A DNA stretch of 64,000 nucleotides from Psychrobacillus insolitus (lineage in GTDB: Bacteria > Bacillota > Bacilli > Bacillales_A > Planococcaceae). Positions 7,281 through 15,736 of this stretch are shown in pieces. Below the pieces are notes generated by a model. That model saw only the letters and a program-made list of their open reading frames with translations. It did not search any database and had not been told where the DNA came from. The position numbers were made by a program, and so were the translations under genes. How positions within the stretch are numbered: the first letter of the stretch is position 1; every line of letters begins with the position of its first letter. The stretch spans positions 186,001-250,000 of the forward strand of contig NZ_QKZI01000001.1 of NCBI RefSeq assembly GCF_003254155.1. The letters run 5' to 3'.

Positions 7281-8945
7281 ATGAAAGCAAACGCGAGGAA
7301 GCGACTAGGAGACTTATTAGTTGAATCATTTGTTATAACTAACGAACAATTAGACTATGCACTATCCAATAAAAGTCGGGATGAAAAACTAGGAGACTTT
7401 CTTATTAGAGAAAATCTACTAACCGAACAACAGTTAATTGAAGTACTAGAGTTTCAATTAGGAATTCCTCACGTTAGTTTAAACCAATTTGCGATTGAAC
7501 CCGAACTTATTCAATTAGTTCCGAAAGAATTGGCTAAACGAACGAATATTATGCCGATACGTAAGGAAAAAAATAAATTAATGATCGCGATGGCCGATCC
7601 AATGGACTATTTTGCCATTGAAGAAGTTCGGATGGCAACAGGATGCCAAATTGAAACGAGTATCGCTGCGAAAGATGACCTTTTCCGCACAATTTCGAAA
7701 TACTATGATTTGCAAGAGTCCATGGATCAAGCAATGATGGATATGACCCCTGTAGACATAGAAAATGACACGCAAATTACGGATGAAGACTCACCGATTG
7801 TTCGACTGGTGAATCAGATAATCGCGAACGGTGTCGCGCAACGTGCAAGTGACGTTCACTTTGATCCACAAGAAACAGAACTTCGCGTACGTTACCGTGT
7901 AGATGGTGTTTTGAAAACAGAACGTGCGCTACCAAAACATATGCAAAACGTTATATTAGCCCGTATTAAAATTTTAGGAAATTTAAATATTACGGAAAAT
8001 CGATTGCCTCAAGATGGCCGTATTAAAATTAACGTTAATATGAAACCAATCGATATCCGTCTATCCACTTTACCAACCATTTACGGGGAAAAAGTAGTTA
8101 TGCGTATTTTAGACTTGAGCAGCGCGCTCAATAGTCTAGGGAAACTTGGATTCAATGAAAAAAATTACAAAACGTTTAGTAATATGATAAAAAAACCGAA
8201 TGGAATTGTCTTAATCACCGGTCCAACTGGTTCTGGTAAATCTTCCACTTTGTATGCAGGACTAAACGTACTTAATGGGGAAGATGTCAATATTATTACC
8301 GTAGAAGATCCAGTAGAGTATCAATTAGCAGGAGTTAACCAAATACAAGTTCGCGAAGAAGTAGGATTAACATTTGCAGCTGGTCTACGTTCTATATTGC
8401 GACAAGATCCAGATATCGTAATGGTTGGGGAAATACGTGATTTAGAAACGGCGCAAATTGCTGTTCGTGCTTCTTTAACTGGGCATCTCGTACTTAGTAC
8501 GTTACATACAAATAGTGCGGTTGAATCAGTTGCACGTTTGAAAGACATGGGAGTAGAACCATTCTTACTTTCTTCTTCATTAGTAGGCGTTTTATCACAA
8601 CGTTTAGTTCGGAAAGTTTGCCGTGATTGTAGTGAAATGCAAATGCCGAATGAACGTGAAAAAGCTATTTTTATGGATCATGGGATGGAAATAAAGGCAG
8701 TACGACGTGGAAGAGGTTGTCCTGTTTGTAGTCATACGGGTTATCGCGGACGTATTGCGATTCATGAAATACTTGAAGTGGATGAATTTGTTAAAGATGC
8801 AATTTTAACAGGGAAAAGCGCAGCAACGCTTCGAAATTATATGAAAGAAACTGGTTATTATAACTTGCTAGAAGATGGCCTTTTAAAAGTACAAGAAGGA
8901 TTAACAACAACGGAAGAAATTCTTCGTGTTGCAACAATTGATTGA
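7281..8945 (+). CDS. pilB: Type IV pilus assembly ATPase PilB
   Basis: 554 aa, normal length for PilB/GspE. The N-terminal T2SSE_N-type domain (residues 1-150: LGDLLVESFVITNEQL, LGIPHVSLNQF) is followed by the secretion ATPase core. That core has Walker A GPTGSGKS at about 314, an Asp box (EDPVEYQL), Walker B-like DPDIVMVGEIRD near 375 and His-box SLTGHLVLSTLHTN. A Zn finger CRDC...CPVC lies near 446-480. It powers pilin polymerisation at the inner face of the membrane. RBS AAAGGGGG. Followed at once by pilT, so extension and retraction motors are encoded together. This separates it from the competence-only comGA system of Bacillus. Confidence 0.95.
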   Translation: MKANARKRLGDLLVESFVITNEQLDYALSNKSRDEKLGDFLIRENLLTEQQLIEVLEFQLGIPHVSLNQFAIEPELIQLVPKELAKRTNIMPIRKEKNKLMIAMADPMDYFAIEEVRMATGCQIETSIAAKDDLFRTISKYYDLQESMDQAMMDMTPVDIENDTQITDEDSPIVRLVNQIIANGVAQRASDVHFDPQETELRVRYRVDGVLKTERALPKHMQNVILARIKILGNLNITENRLPQDGRIKINVNMKPIDIRLSTLPTIYGEKVVMRILDLSSALNSLGKLGFNEKNYKTFSNMIKKPNGIVLITGPTGSGKSSTLYAGLNVLNGEDVNIITVEDPVEYQLAGVNQIQVREEVGLTFAAGLRSILRQDPDIVMVGEIRDLETAQIAVRASLTGHLVLSTLHTNSAVESVARLKDMGVEPFLLSSSLVGVLSQRLVRKVCRDCSEMQMPNEREKAIFMDHGMEIKAVRRGRGCPVCSHTGYRGRIAIHEILEVDEFVKDAILTGKSAATLRNYMKETGYYNLLEDGLLKVQEGLTTTEEILRVATID

Positions 8946-8955
8946 GGTGGATGGG

Positions 8956-9996
8956 ATGGGAATTTCGATAATCGACTTATTACAAAAATCGTTTCATGAC
9001 CGAGCATCCGACCTGCATATCACGGTTGGACTTCCTCCTGTATTTCGAGTAAACGGTGTGTTACGAAATTTTGGTGAAGTTAAATTGAATGAAGCCGATA
9101 CACGAGCTATGTTAGAAGAAATTCTACCTGCGCTTAAAATAGAAGAATTCGAAGCAAAAGGTGAACTGGACTTTAGTTACGAATTACCAGATCTGTGCCG
9201 TTTCCGTATAAATGCCTATCATCAACAATCACATGTAGCGATTGCTGCTCGTATGATAGACGCTAAAATACCGGCGATTGAAACACTTGGAATGCCGGAT
9301 GTACTAAAAACACTTGCCGATAAACCCCAAGGACTCATCCTAGTAACCGGTCCAACTGGTTCGGGTAAATCGACGACGCTTGCAGCGATGATCGACTATA
9401 TTAACACAACGACATCGAAGCATATTATTACGTTAGAAGATCCAATTGAGTATGTGCATTCGCATAAGAAATCAGTGATCAATCAGCGTGAAGTAGGAGC
9501 AGATACACAAAGCTTTGCAAATGGTTTACGTGCTGCACTACGGCAAGATCCAGATGTGATACTAGTTGGGGAAATGCGTGATTTAGAAACAATTTCCACA
9601 GCAATTACTGCAGCAGAAACGGGTCACTTAGTCATGGCGACACTGCATACTAGTAGTGCTCCCACAACGATTGACCGAATCATCGATGTATTTCCACCAC
9701 ATCAACAAGGGCAAATTCGGATTCAACTGGCGAATGTGTTACAAGGAATTATTTCACAGCGATTATTTGTTCGACATGATGCAAAAGGTCGAGTAGCTGC
9801 GACGGAAATATTAGTTCATACACCATCTGTAGCGAACCTTATTCGCAATGAAAAAGTACATCAAATCCAAAACGTCATGCAAACAAGCCGTGCGCTCGGT
9901 ATGCATACGCTCGAATCCTCTATACAAAGCTTAGTTACTACAGGTAAAATTTCACTGGAATCTGCCAAGCCATTTATGAAGGTGGGTGAGTATTGA
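8956..9996 (+). CDS. pilT: Type IV pilus retraction ATPase PilT
   Basis: 347 aa. It starts at ATG 8956 because GAGGTGG precedes it; an upstream in-frame ATG lies inside the end of pilB. Features are SDLHITVG near the N terminus, Walker A GPTGSGKST at about 132, EDPIEYVHSHKKSVINQREVG, DPDVILVGEMRDLETI (Walker B) and TAAETGHLVMATLHTSSA, all typical of PilT hexameric motors. No Zn finger, unlike PilB. Presence of PilT indicates a pilus able to retract, as in twitching motility or DNA uptake. The stop codon overlaps the ATG of pilC (TGATG). Confidence 0.94.
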   Translation: MGISIIDLLQKSFHDRASDLHITVGLPPVFRVNGVLRNFGEVKLNEADTRAMLEEILPALKIEEFEAKGELDFSYELPDLCRFRINAYHQQSHVAIAARMIDAKIPAIETLGMPDVLKTLADKPQGLILVTGPTGSGKSTTLAAMIDYINTTTSKHIITLEDPIEYVHSHKKSVINQREVGADTQSFANGLRAALRQDPDVILVGEMRDLETISTAITAAETGHLVMATLHTSSAPTTIDRIIDVFPPHQQGQIRIQLANVLQGIISQRLFVRHDAKGRVAATEILVHTPSVANLIRNEKVHQIQNVMQTSRALGMHTLESSIQSLVTTGKISLESAKPFMKVGEY

Positions 9997-11201
9997 TGGT
10001 TGTTTTTAAATACAACGGTCGAACCACAGGGGGAGCGGTAAAAAAAGGTACTGTAGATGCAATTAATAAACAAGCTGCCATCACGAAGCTTCGTGCGCAA
10101 GGGATTAACCCAAGGGAACTAGAAGAATCGAAAAGTCTTCTTCACAAAGAACTTTCCATTGGGGGAACAGTGAAAAACCAAGATTTTGTTGTATACAGTC
10201 GACAATTCGCAACACTCATACGCGCGGGTGTTTCTATCTTAGAATCTACTCGGATACTAGCAGACCAAACGTCGAGTAAGCCTTAAAAAAAAGCATTGCA
10301 ATCAGTGGAGGAAGATGTAAAGTCTGGATTGTCATTCTCAGATGCAGCAGCCAAGTATCCGAAAGTGTTTCCACAACTATTCGTGAATATGATTCGCGCA
10401 GGAGAAGTAACAGGGAACTTGGATGAATCTTTAGAAAGATTAGCATTTTCCTTTGAAAAGCAATATAACTTGAAAAAGAAAGTACAGTCGATGATGGTTT
10501 ATCCCATTTTTTTACTCATTATGACAGTAGTGGTAGCGGGTGTTCTCATGTTAACAGTTGTACCACAATTTGTGACGATGTTTGATGATATGGGAGCGGA
10601 ACTACCGACCATTACAAAATTAGTGATGAGCTTTAGTGAAATACTTCAGTCTTCTTGGTATATTATCATACCGTTAGTTGTAATCGTAGTTGTCGTATTC
10701 AACTATTTTTATCAAAAAAATGAAGCATTTAATTTCTCGGTAAATGTGATTCTGCTGAGAATCCCTGTATTTGGTAAGTTGCTTCAAAAGTCAGCTATCG
10801 CTCGAATGACACGTACACTATCCTCTCTATTCAGTAGTTCGGTGCCCATCTTACAAGCACTGACCATTGTAGAGAAAGTTATCGGCAATCCAGTAGTCGC
10901 AAAAGTAGTGCGTGAATCACGGACAAGCCTGGAACAAGGAAGTACCCTAACAGCACCACTCGAAAAAAGTTGGGTTTTTCCACCTTTAGTAACCCAAATG
11001 ACGGCAATTGGTGAGCAAACAGGTTCACTTGACTATATGTTAGAACGAATTGCAGTGTTTTACGAAGACGATGTAGACCGCACAGTAGACTCGTTAAAAT
11101 CACTCATCGAACCACTCATGATCGTGATTTTAGCAGGTGTAGTAGGAACGATTGTAATGGCGATTATGATGCCGATGTTTAGTATGTATGAACAGATGTA
11201 A
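9996..11201 (+). pseudogene. pilC: PilC platform protein gene interrupted by in-frame TAA
   Basis: One reading frame of about 402 codons, the usual PilC length, is broken only by TAA at 10284-10286. Upstream (about 96 codons): VVFKYNGRT, FVVYSRQFATLIRAGVSILE and LADQTSSKP. Downstream in the same frame (from 10287): KKALQSVEEDVKSGLSFSDA, FVNMIRAGEVTGNLDESLER, three membrane segments and GTIVMAIMMPMFSMYEQM. Both T2SSF domains are otherwise intact. The context CCT TAA AAA AAA GCA would read P-L-K-K-A if the second base of TAA were T. No ribosome site supports a restart at TTG 10296. Either a real nonsense mutation, a base-call error, or readthrough. If real, the pilus platform would be lost. Confidence 0.82.
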
Positions 11202-11230
11202 CTTACTTCAGTAAATTCTGAAGTAAGTTA
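11199..11230 (+). other. Perfect 13-bp hairpin containing the pilC stop codon
   Basis: TAACTTACTTCAG (11199-11211), 6-nt loop TAAATT, then CTGAAGTAAGTTA (11218-11230). The stem includes the pilC TAA and has no U-run after it. It sits 50 bp before the major pilin start, so mRNA processing or 3'-end protection that sets a higher pilin level is more likely than termination. Confidence 0.7.
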
Positions 11231-11280
11231 TAGCCAAGGCGAAATTGATTATTGTTTTCAATTTGAGGAGGTGATAAGTC

Positions 11281-11763
11281 ATGAAAACAATGATAAATGA
11301 AACACAGAACGAAATTTCTACAACAAATTCTAGGGGGAATAATAAAATGACAAAATTCAAAAAAATATTTAAAAATGAAAAAGGTTTAACACTTATCGAG
11401 CTTCTAGCGGTAATCGTAATCCTTGGAATTGTTGCAGCAATTGCTACACCAGCAATTGGGAATATTATTGATAATTCCAAAGATAAAGCAATATTATCTG
11501 ATGCTGCTAGTATTCTTTCTGGAGCTAAGATTGCAATGACGGATGGAGTTTGTGCTACTGGTGTAGCAACGGTTTGTGAACAAGGTGAATTAACTGGTTA
11601 TGTAGATGGTATTACTAAAGGTACTTACTCTGCAACAAAAACAGATACAGGTTGGACTGTAACATATTCTCAACTCGGCATTCTTAAAAATGCCAAATAC
11701 TCAACTGTGAAATCTACTAATCCTGTGACTGAAATACTATTAAATGTTGCACTTCAAGAGTAA
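11281..11763 (+). CDS. pilA: Major type IV pilin (prepilin)
   Basis: 160 aa from ATG 11281, or 138 aa from ATG 11347. The prepilin signal is FKNEKG, then LTLIELLAVIVILGIVAAIA, with Glu5 and the pilin helix. A Cys pair (CATGVATVC) lies mid-protein and the C terminus is a small beta domain. The upstream ATG has a near-perfect site (GAGGAGGTGATAAGTC then ATG); the downstream one has AGGGGGAATAATAAA then ATG. The longer form would carry a 33-residue leader. I keep the long start because its ribosome site is the strongest in the region, but the short start gives a more usual leader. Own terminator follows, in line with a highly expressed subunit. Confidence 0.88.
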   Translation: MKTMINETQNEISTTNSRGNNKMTKFKKIFKNEKGLTLIELLAVIVILGIVAAIATPAIGNIIDNSKDKAILSDAASILSGAKIAMTDGVCATGVATVCEQGELTGYVDGITKGTYSATKTDTGWTVTYSQLGILKNAKYSTVKSTNPVTEILLNVALQE

Positions 11764-11772
11764 TATTTTACC

Positions 11773-11806
11773 ACAGCAGGCACCAGCCTGCTGTATCTCT
11801 TATTTT
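11773..11806 (+). terminator. Terminator after the major pilin
   Basis: Stem ACAGCAGGC/GCCTGCTGT (11773-11781 and 11786-11794) with a 4-nt loop, followed by an interrupted T-rich run. It would partly separate the pilin from pilM. Confidence 0.65.
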
Positions 11807-11890
11807 CACATTTGAGCAAACGAACAATTCGTTTCCTGAAACGTGAAACTAATCTAGAATAGAGATAGAAAGTTAAGGGGGTTACCGGCT

Positions 11891-12865
11891 ATGTTCAAAA
11901 GTAAAAAGAATCGTTTTGTTGCTTTGGAAGTGAATGAATATGTCATCCGAGCAATTGTGATGAATAGCCTAGATATAAAACAGGCCGTAGTGTATGAGCA
12001 TCCGTTACAACCTGGAATCATTGAAAGGGACACAATTCGAGATGAGATGGCTTTATTTGATGAATTGAAAGCGCTTGTACCTGCATGGGGAATTAAACGA
12101 CATGATGTGCGTTTTTTTGTGCCCGATAGTTCGGTGATGATGAAGTCATTTGAACATCCTACTGATGTAGTAGCCGGTAAGTTAAAGGCTTATGTGGAGA
12201 TGGAGCTTGGACGCACGATTCACTTGCCTTTTGCTCAGCCCCTTATTGATGTGTATGATGATAATCCGAATGATGGGGAAGCAACGCTTTTTGCTGCTCC
12301 ATCTGATGAAGTGAGTAAAATGACTGGTTTATTAGATGATGTGTCCTTAAATCCTACTGTCGCAGATGTTCGCACGTTATCGACAATTCGCTTTTTAGAA
12401 ACACTGAACGTTTTTGCGGATCACAAGAGTTACCTGATCACAGATTGGTCCATTACAGGTGTTTCGATTAGTATCTACACGCCTGGGAAGTTAGAGTTCC
12501 TGCGTTACCAAACGATCGACACAACGATGAAAAAATGGCGAAGTGGGCAAATAGATGGCGCGGAAGTGCAGTTTTCATATGACGGCGAGATCGAAGAATA
12601 TCGTATGCAACTAGTCGATCAAATTGCGGAAATTGAACGTATTCTAAATTTCTATCGTTTTTCTCTCTATAAAGGAGAAAAAGCAGTAGATGAATTAATC
12701 ATTTTAGGAGACTCACCGGAAATCGATCATATTGTATCTGAGATACGATCAAACTATGAAACTTCTATAACCCATATCGGAGATCAAGAAGTTCAATCAC
12801 TACATCCTCAGTTGAAATCTAGACATATTTCACTTATTGGACTTGTATACAAGGAGGTCAATTAA
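11891..12865 (+). CDS. pilM: PilM-like actin-fold pilus assembly protein
   Basis: 324 aa. The N terminus KNRFVALEVNEYVIRAIVM fits the first phosphate loop region of PilM/FtsA-like proteins. Further matches are DVRFFVPDSSVMMKSFEHP, KLKAYVEMELGRTIHLPFAQ and YLITDWSITGVSISIY. PilM is a cytoplasmic ring component that binds the N-terminal tail of PilN. The stop overlaps the ATG of the next gene (TAATG). That next gene starts with INLLP, the PilM-binding motif, so the pair supports the call. RBS AAGGGGGT. Confidence 0.85.
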   Translation: MFKSKKNRFVALEVNEYVIRAIVMNSLDIKQAVVYEHPLQPGIIERDTIRDEMALFDELKALVPAWGIKRHDVRFFVPDSSVMMKSFEHPTDVVAGKLKAYVEMELGRTIHLPFAQPLIDVYDDNPNDGEATLFAAPSDEVSKMTGLLDDVSLNPTVADVRTLSTIRFLETLNVFADHKSYLITDWSITGVSISIYTPGKLEFLRYQTIDTTMKKWRSGQIDGAEVQFSYDGEIEEYRMQLVDQIAEIERILNFYRFSLYKGEKAVDELIILGDSPEIDHIVSEIRSNYETSITHIGDQEVQSLHPQLKSRHISLIGLVYKEVN

Positions 12866-13467
12866 TGGTTCCAGAAATTAATTTATTACCTAAGGTTGAA
12901 CGAAAACAGTCCAGTAATCTTGTCCTTATTTTAGTCGGTGTGTTATTTGGTGTCCTTGTATTATTTTTAATCATGCAATTATTTTCATTAAAAAAAGACA
13001 TTAGTGTTTTAAGTTCGGAAGAAACACAGTTAGTAGAACAACGAGATGTGCTGGTTGCCCAAGTATCCTCATCTGTTTCTGCACAAGAAGCGCAAGGAAC
13101 ACTTGCTAGTTCTGTAACATTTGTTGAGAGTATTTCCTACCCGGTAAGCCCTTTAATAGATGAAGTACATAGGTTATTACTAGAGAACACCTACTTACGA
13201 GATTATCAGTTTGGGGAAACGGGTGTGGATCTAGTCGTAGATTTCGAAACGATGAATGATCTTTCCGTATTTGTGGAGAATTTATTAAATAGTCCTTATT
13301 TTACAGATGTCCAAGTGCAATCAATTTCTACATTTGAACCATCCGGTAATACGGAAGACACGGCGGATAGTACGGAGACTGATTTTGATGTACAATCTCG
13401 CTATTCTGCGACGTTTACACTCATGATCGACCAAGCTTATTTGAGTGCAGGGGGTGCCCGTCCATGA
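12865..13467 (+). CDS. pilN: PilN-like pilus alignment protein
   Basis: 200 aa. It begins VPEINLLPK, matching the conserved PilN N-terminal peptide that docks on PilM. One membrane helix follows (about residues 20-42), a coiled coil (SSEETQLVEQRDVLVAQ) and a periplasm-side ferredoxin-like domain with LIDEVHRLLLENTYLRDYQF. RBS AAGGAGGTCAATTA lies inside the end of pilM, so translation is coupled. Works with the PilO-like protein as a membrane heterodimer. Sequence conservation is low, so the call rests on motif, topology and position. Confidence 0.8.
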   Translation: MVPEINLLPKVERKQSSNLVLILVGVLFGVLVLFLIMQLFSLKKDISVLSSEETQLVEQRDVLVAQVSSSVSAQEAQGTLASSVTFVESISYPVSPLIDEVHRLLLENTYLRDYQFGETGVDLVVDFETMNDLSVFVENLLNSPYFTDVQVQSISTFEPSGNTEDTADSTETDFDVQSRYSATFTLMIDQAYLSAGGARP

Positions 13468-14159
13468 ATGATTTGATGAGTAATAAGAAGACGGCTACTT
13501 TAGTCATAGCGGCATTCGTGGCGTTGATCCTTGGTGCGATTTATTATTTATTTATATATCCATTAAATGAAGAAAAAAACACAAAAGAATCTACTGTAAC
13601 GACCGTTCAAAGTGAGATCGCGGTACTAGAAGAACAATTAGTTGCTCCTGTAGTGGTGGAAGAAGAGACGGAAGAGCAAGGATTTGATTTGAAGAAAAAA
13701 GTTCCGCCTACTCGAGGCTTAGATGAGTTAATCCGCTCGATTGAAGAAGTAGAACAAGTTACTGAATCTATTGTTGAGTCAATCGATTTTAATAATTATG
13801 ACGGGCTAGTTGCTGAATCGGTACTTGCACCGACAGAAACAGAAGACGGTGTAGAAACAACAGAAGATACTACAACTACGGAAGCAACTACTGACACAGA
13901 AACCCCCGTTTCTCCAGTAGCAGGGATCGTACTTCCACCGCAGTTAAAATTACTCACTTTTAATATTTCTGTGTTAACAAAAGACTATGATCATTTCAAA
14001 CTGTTTATCGAAGAGTTAGAAGCATTGGAGCGCATTGTTCGAGTAGACCAATTAAGTTTCGCTGTGCCTGGGGAAGAACAGTTTTATGCAATGGACTCGG
14101 ATGAAACGGTTGCAGCAGAAATTCAAGTAACTACTTTCTACTACGATGAAGAATTGTGA
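13464..14159 (+). CDS. pilO: PilO-like pilus alignment protein
   Basis: 231 aa with a membrane helix at residues 10-32, a coiled coil (ESTVTTVQSEIAVLEEQL) and a C-terminal ferredoxin-like domain (about 155-231). In between is a low-complexity Thr/Glu-rich linker (residues 125-150) not usual in PilO. The gene overlaps the previous one by 4 bp. Position after pilM and pilN and topology support PilO; primary sequence alone would not. Confidence 0.75.
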   Translation: MNDLMSNKKTATLVIAAFVALILGAIYYLFIYPLNEEKNTKESTVTTVQSEIAVLEEQLVAPVVVEEETEEQGFDLKKKVPPTRGLDELIRSIEEVEQVTESIVESIDFNNYDGLVAESVLAPTETEDGVETTEDTTTTEATTDTETPVSPVAGIVLPPQLKLLTFNISVLTKDYDHFKLFIEELEALERIVRVDQLSFAVPGEEQFYAMDSDETVAAEIQVTTFYYDEEL

Positions 14160-14171
14160 TGGTGACATAAT

Positions 14172-14927
14172 ATGACAATTGTCTATGCAGTTTTATTTTT
14201 ACTATATGGTCTCGTATTTGGCTCTTTCTTCAATGTAGTCGGCCTCCGTGTGCCAAAAGGAGAGTCGATTGTTAAACCTCCTTCGCATTGTACGGTTTGT
14301 GATCGGAATTTGACGATCAAAGATTTAGTTCCTGTGTTTTCGTTTGTGTTTCTCAAAGGGAAATGTAGAGGATGTGGAACGAAGATTCATTGGGTGTATC
14401 CAGTGATGGAGCTTGCGACAGGATTATTATTCGCTTTTGCTTATTTGCAGCTTGGATTTTCGCTCGAGTTAATTGTCGCGATATTGTTTATTTCGATGTT
14501 GGTTATTATTACGGTTTCGGATTTAGCGTATATGCTTATACCTGATAAGATTCTATTATTCTTTATTATTCCTATTATTGCTAGTCGGTTTTTCTCTCCT
14601 CTTACCCCTTGGTGGGATAGTTTAGTAGGAGCGGTAGTTGGATTTGGTTTGCTGTTTTTCATTGCGCTCGTGTCGAAAGGTGGTATGGGCGGCGGGGATA
14701 TTAAGTTGTTTTTCGTGATTGGTCTTGTATTAGGTACTGTGAACACGTTACTCACGTTGTTTTTGGCATCTATTATTGGGACTGTTTTTGGCATTATTTC
14801 CTTGCGAATCGCGAAAAAAGGACGAAAGACACCGATTCCATTTGGACCCTCGATTGCGATTGCAGCAGTCATTGCATACTTTTATGGTGATGCGTTTGTC
14901 GATTGGTATATGAATCTGTTTTATTAA
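14172..14927 (+). CDS. pilD: Prepilin leader peptidase / N-methyltransferase (PilD/ComC)
   Basis: 251 aa polytopic membrane enzyme. It has GSFFNVVGLRVPKGESIVKP, a Zn-binding pair CTVCDRN...CRGCGTKI in the methyltransferase loop, and the two catalytic Asp sites: SDLAYMLIPDKILL and GMGGGDIKLF (the GxGD motif of type IV prepilin peptidases). It cuts the four prepilins of this locus after Gly and methylates the new N terminus. In B. subtilis the orthologue comC sits at the same place before spoIIB-maf, so the pilus locus is built around the ancestral comC site. Confidence 0.94.
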   Translation: MTIVYAVLFLLYGLVFGSFFNVVGLRVPKGESIVKPPSHCTVCDRNLTIKDLVPVFSFVFLKGKCRGCGTKIHWVYPVMELATGLLFAFAYLQLGFSLELIVAILFISMLVIITVSDLAYMLIPDKILLFFIIPIIASRFFSPLTPWWDSLVGAVVGFGLLFFIALVSKGGMGGGDIKLFFVIGLVLGTVNTLLTLFLASIIGTVFGIISLRIAKKGRKTPIPFGPSIAIAAVIAYFYGDAFVDWYMNLFY

Positions 14928-14942
14928 CTCGATAACTTTTTT

Positions 14943-14973
14943 GGACGAGACGACATAGGTCTCGTCCTTTTTT
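14943..14973 (+). terminator. Terminator after the pilus operon
   Basis: Stem GGACGAGA/TCTCGTCC (14943-14950, 14960-14967) followed by TTTTTT. A clean intrinsic terminator closing the pilus gene cluster. Confidence 0.85.
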
Positions 14974-15013
14974 ATATTCCACGTGTTACGGTTAGTAAAA
15001 AAGAGGTGGTCTC

Positions 15014-15643
15014 GTGCCAATCAGAAGGCGGAACCCGAAAAGTAAAGTTATTTTTGCGGGTATACAAGGATTAATCATTGGAGTAGTTGGAGTGTTATTA
15101 TTTGGGTTTATATTGAACTTATCGAATGGTGAAAAAGTAGTGAGTAAAGGGGGAACTGCAAAAACACCAGCAACGGAAGATGGGAAGGTAGAAGTATCGG
15201 CTGAGCCTAAACTTACATTTAAAGCAAAACAATATGGCATGTTCACCTCCAAAGAAAGTGCCCTTGATTTTATGGGGGACCAGCCGGGTATAGCGGATGC
15301 TAGTATCGTTCAAGCGGGGGAGCAGTTTTTTGTGTGGACCGATTTATTTGTCAGTGAAGTGAATTCTGCTCAGTCTGATGCATTGCCTAGTTTTACGAAA
15401 ACATTATACGTATCCACTAGTGGTTGTGAAGATCCTAAAGTGACCAAGTTATTTAATTCTTTACAAAAAGAAAACATTTCAAAAAAATATTTTGATACGC
15501 TTGAAAAAAAAGAAGAGTATCCGGATGATTTAGCCACTATAGTTCAAGCAGTGTCTGTATTTTCGGATAAACCATCGATTATGAGATTGCATTTGATGAC
15601 CCATTATTTAGAGAAAAACACGTGTGCAAAACTAAGTTTTTAA
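15014..15643 (+). CDS. Membrane protein with SPOR-like domain in the spoIIB position
   Basis: 209 aa from GTG 15014 (GAGGTGG site). A basic N terminus PIRRRNPKSK and one membrane helix (about 12-36) are followed by a charged linker. Residues 75-120 hold a short domain with YGMFTSKESALDF and IVQAGEQFFVWTDLF, a pattern seen in SPOR-type peptidoglycan-binding repeats. B. subtilis has spoIIB (single membrane span plus SPOR domain, septal thinning at engulfment) between comC and maf. This gene is in that place but is much shorter than SpoIIB. I infer a SpoIIB-like role from synteny and layout; sequence identity is not evident by eye. Confidence 0.6.
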   Translation: MPIRRRNPKSKVIFAGIQGLIIGVVGVLLFGFILNLSNGEKVVSKGGTAKTPATEDGKVEVSAEPKLTFKAKQYGMFTSKESALDFMGDQPGIADASIVQAGEQFFVWTDLFVSEVNSAQSDALPSFTKTLYVSTSGCEDPKVTKLFNSLQKENISKKYFDTLEKKEEYPDDLATIVQAVSVFSDKPSIMRLHLMTHYLEKNTCAKLSF

Positions 15644-15736
15644 TAAAAAAAGAGGCCAAAATGCCATTTTCACGTTTTTTACACATTTTTCATTTTGATA
15701 TTTCTCGAGTAAAATAATGAAAAGGGGGAATTTCAA

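Noticed and set aside
10284-10294. Programmed slippage on the A8 run to bypass the pilC stop
   Set aside because: The T of the TAA codon comes before the run, so gaining or losing A cannot remove the stop while keeping the downstream frame.
10296-11201. Second, separate T2SSF gene starting at TTG 10296
   Set aside because: It is in the same frame as the upstream part, lacks a ribosome site, and together they make one standard-length PilC.
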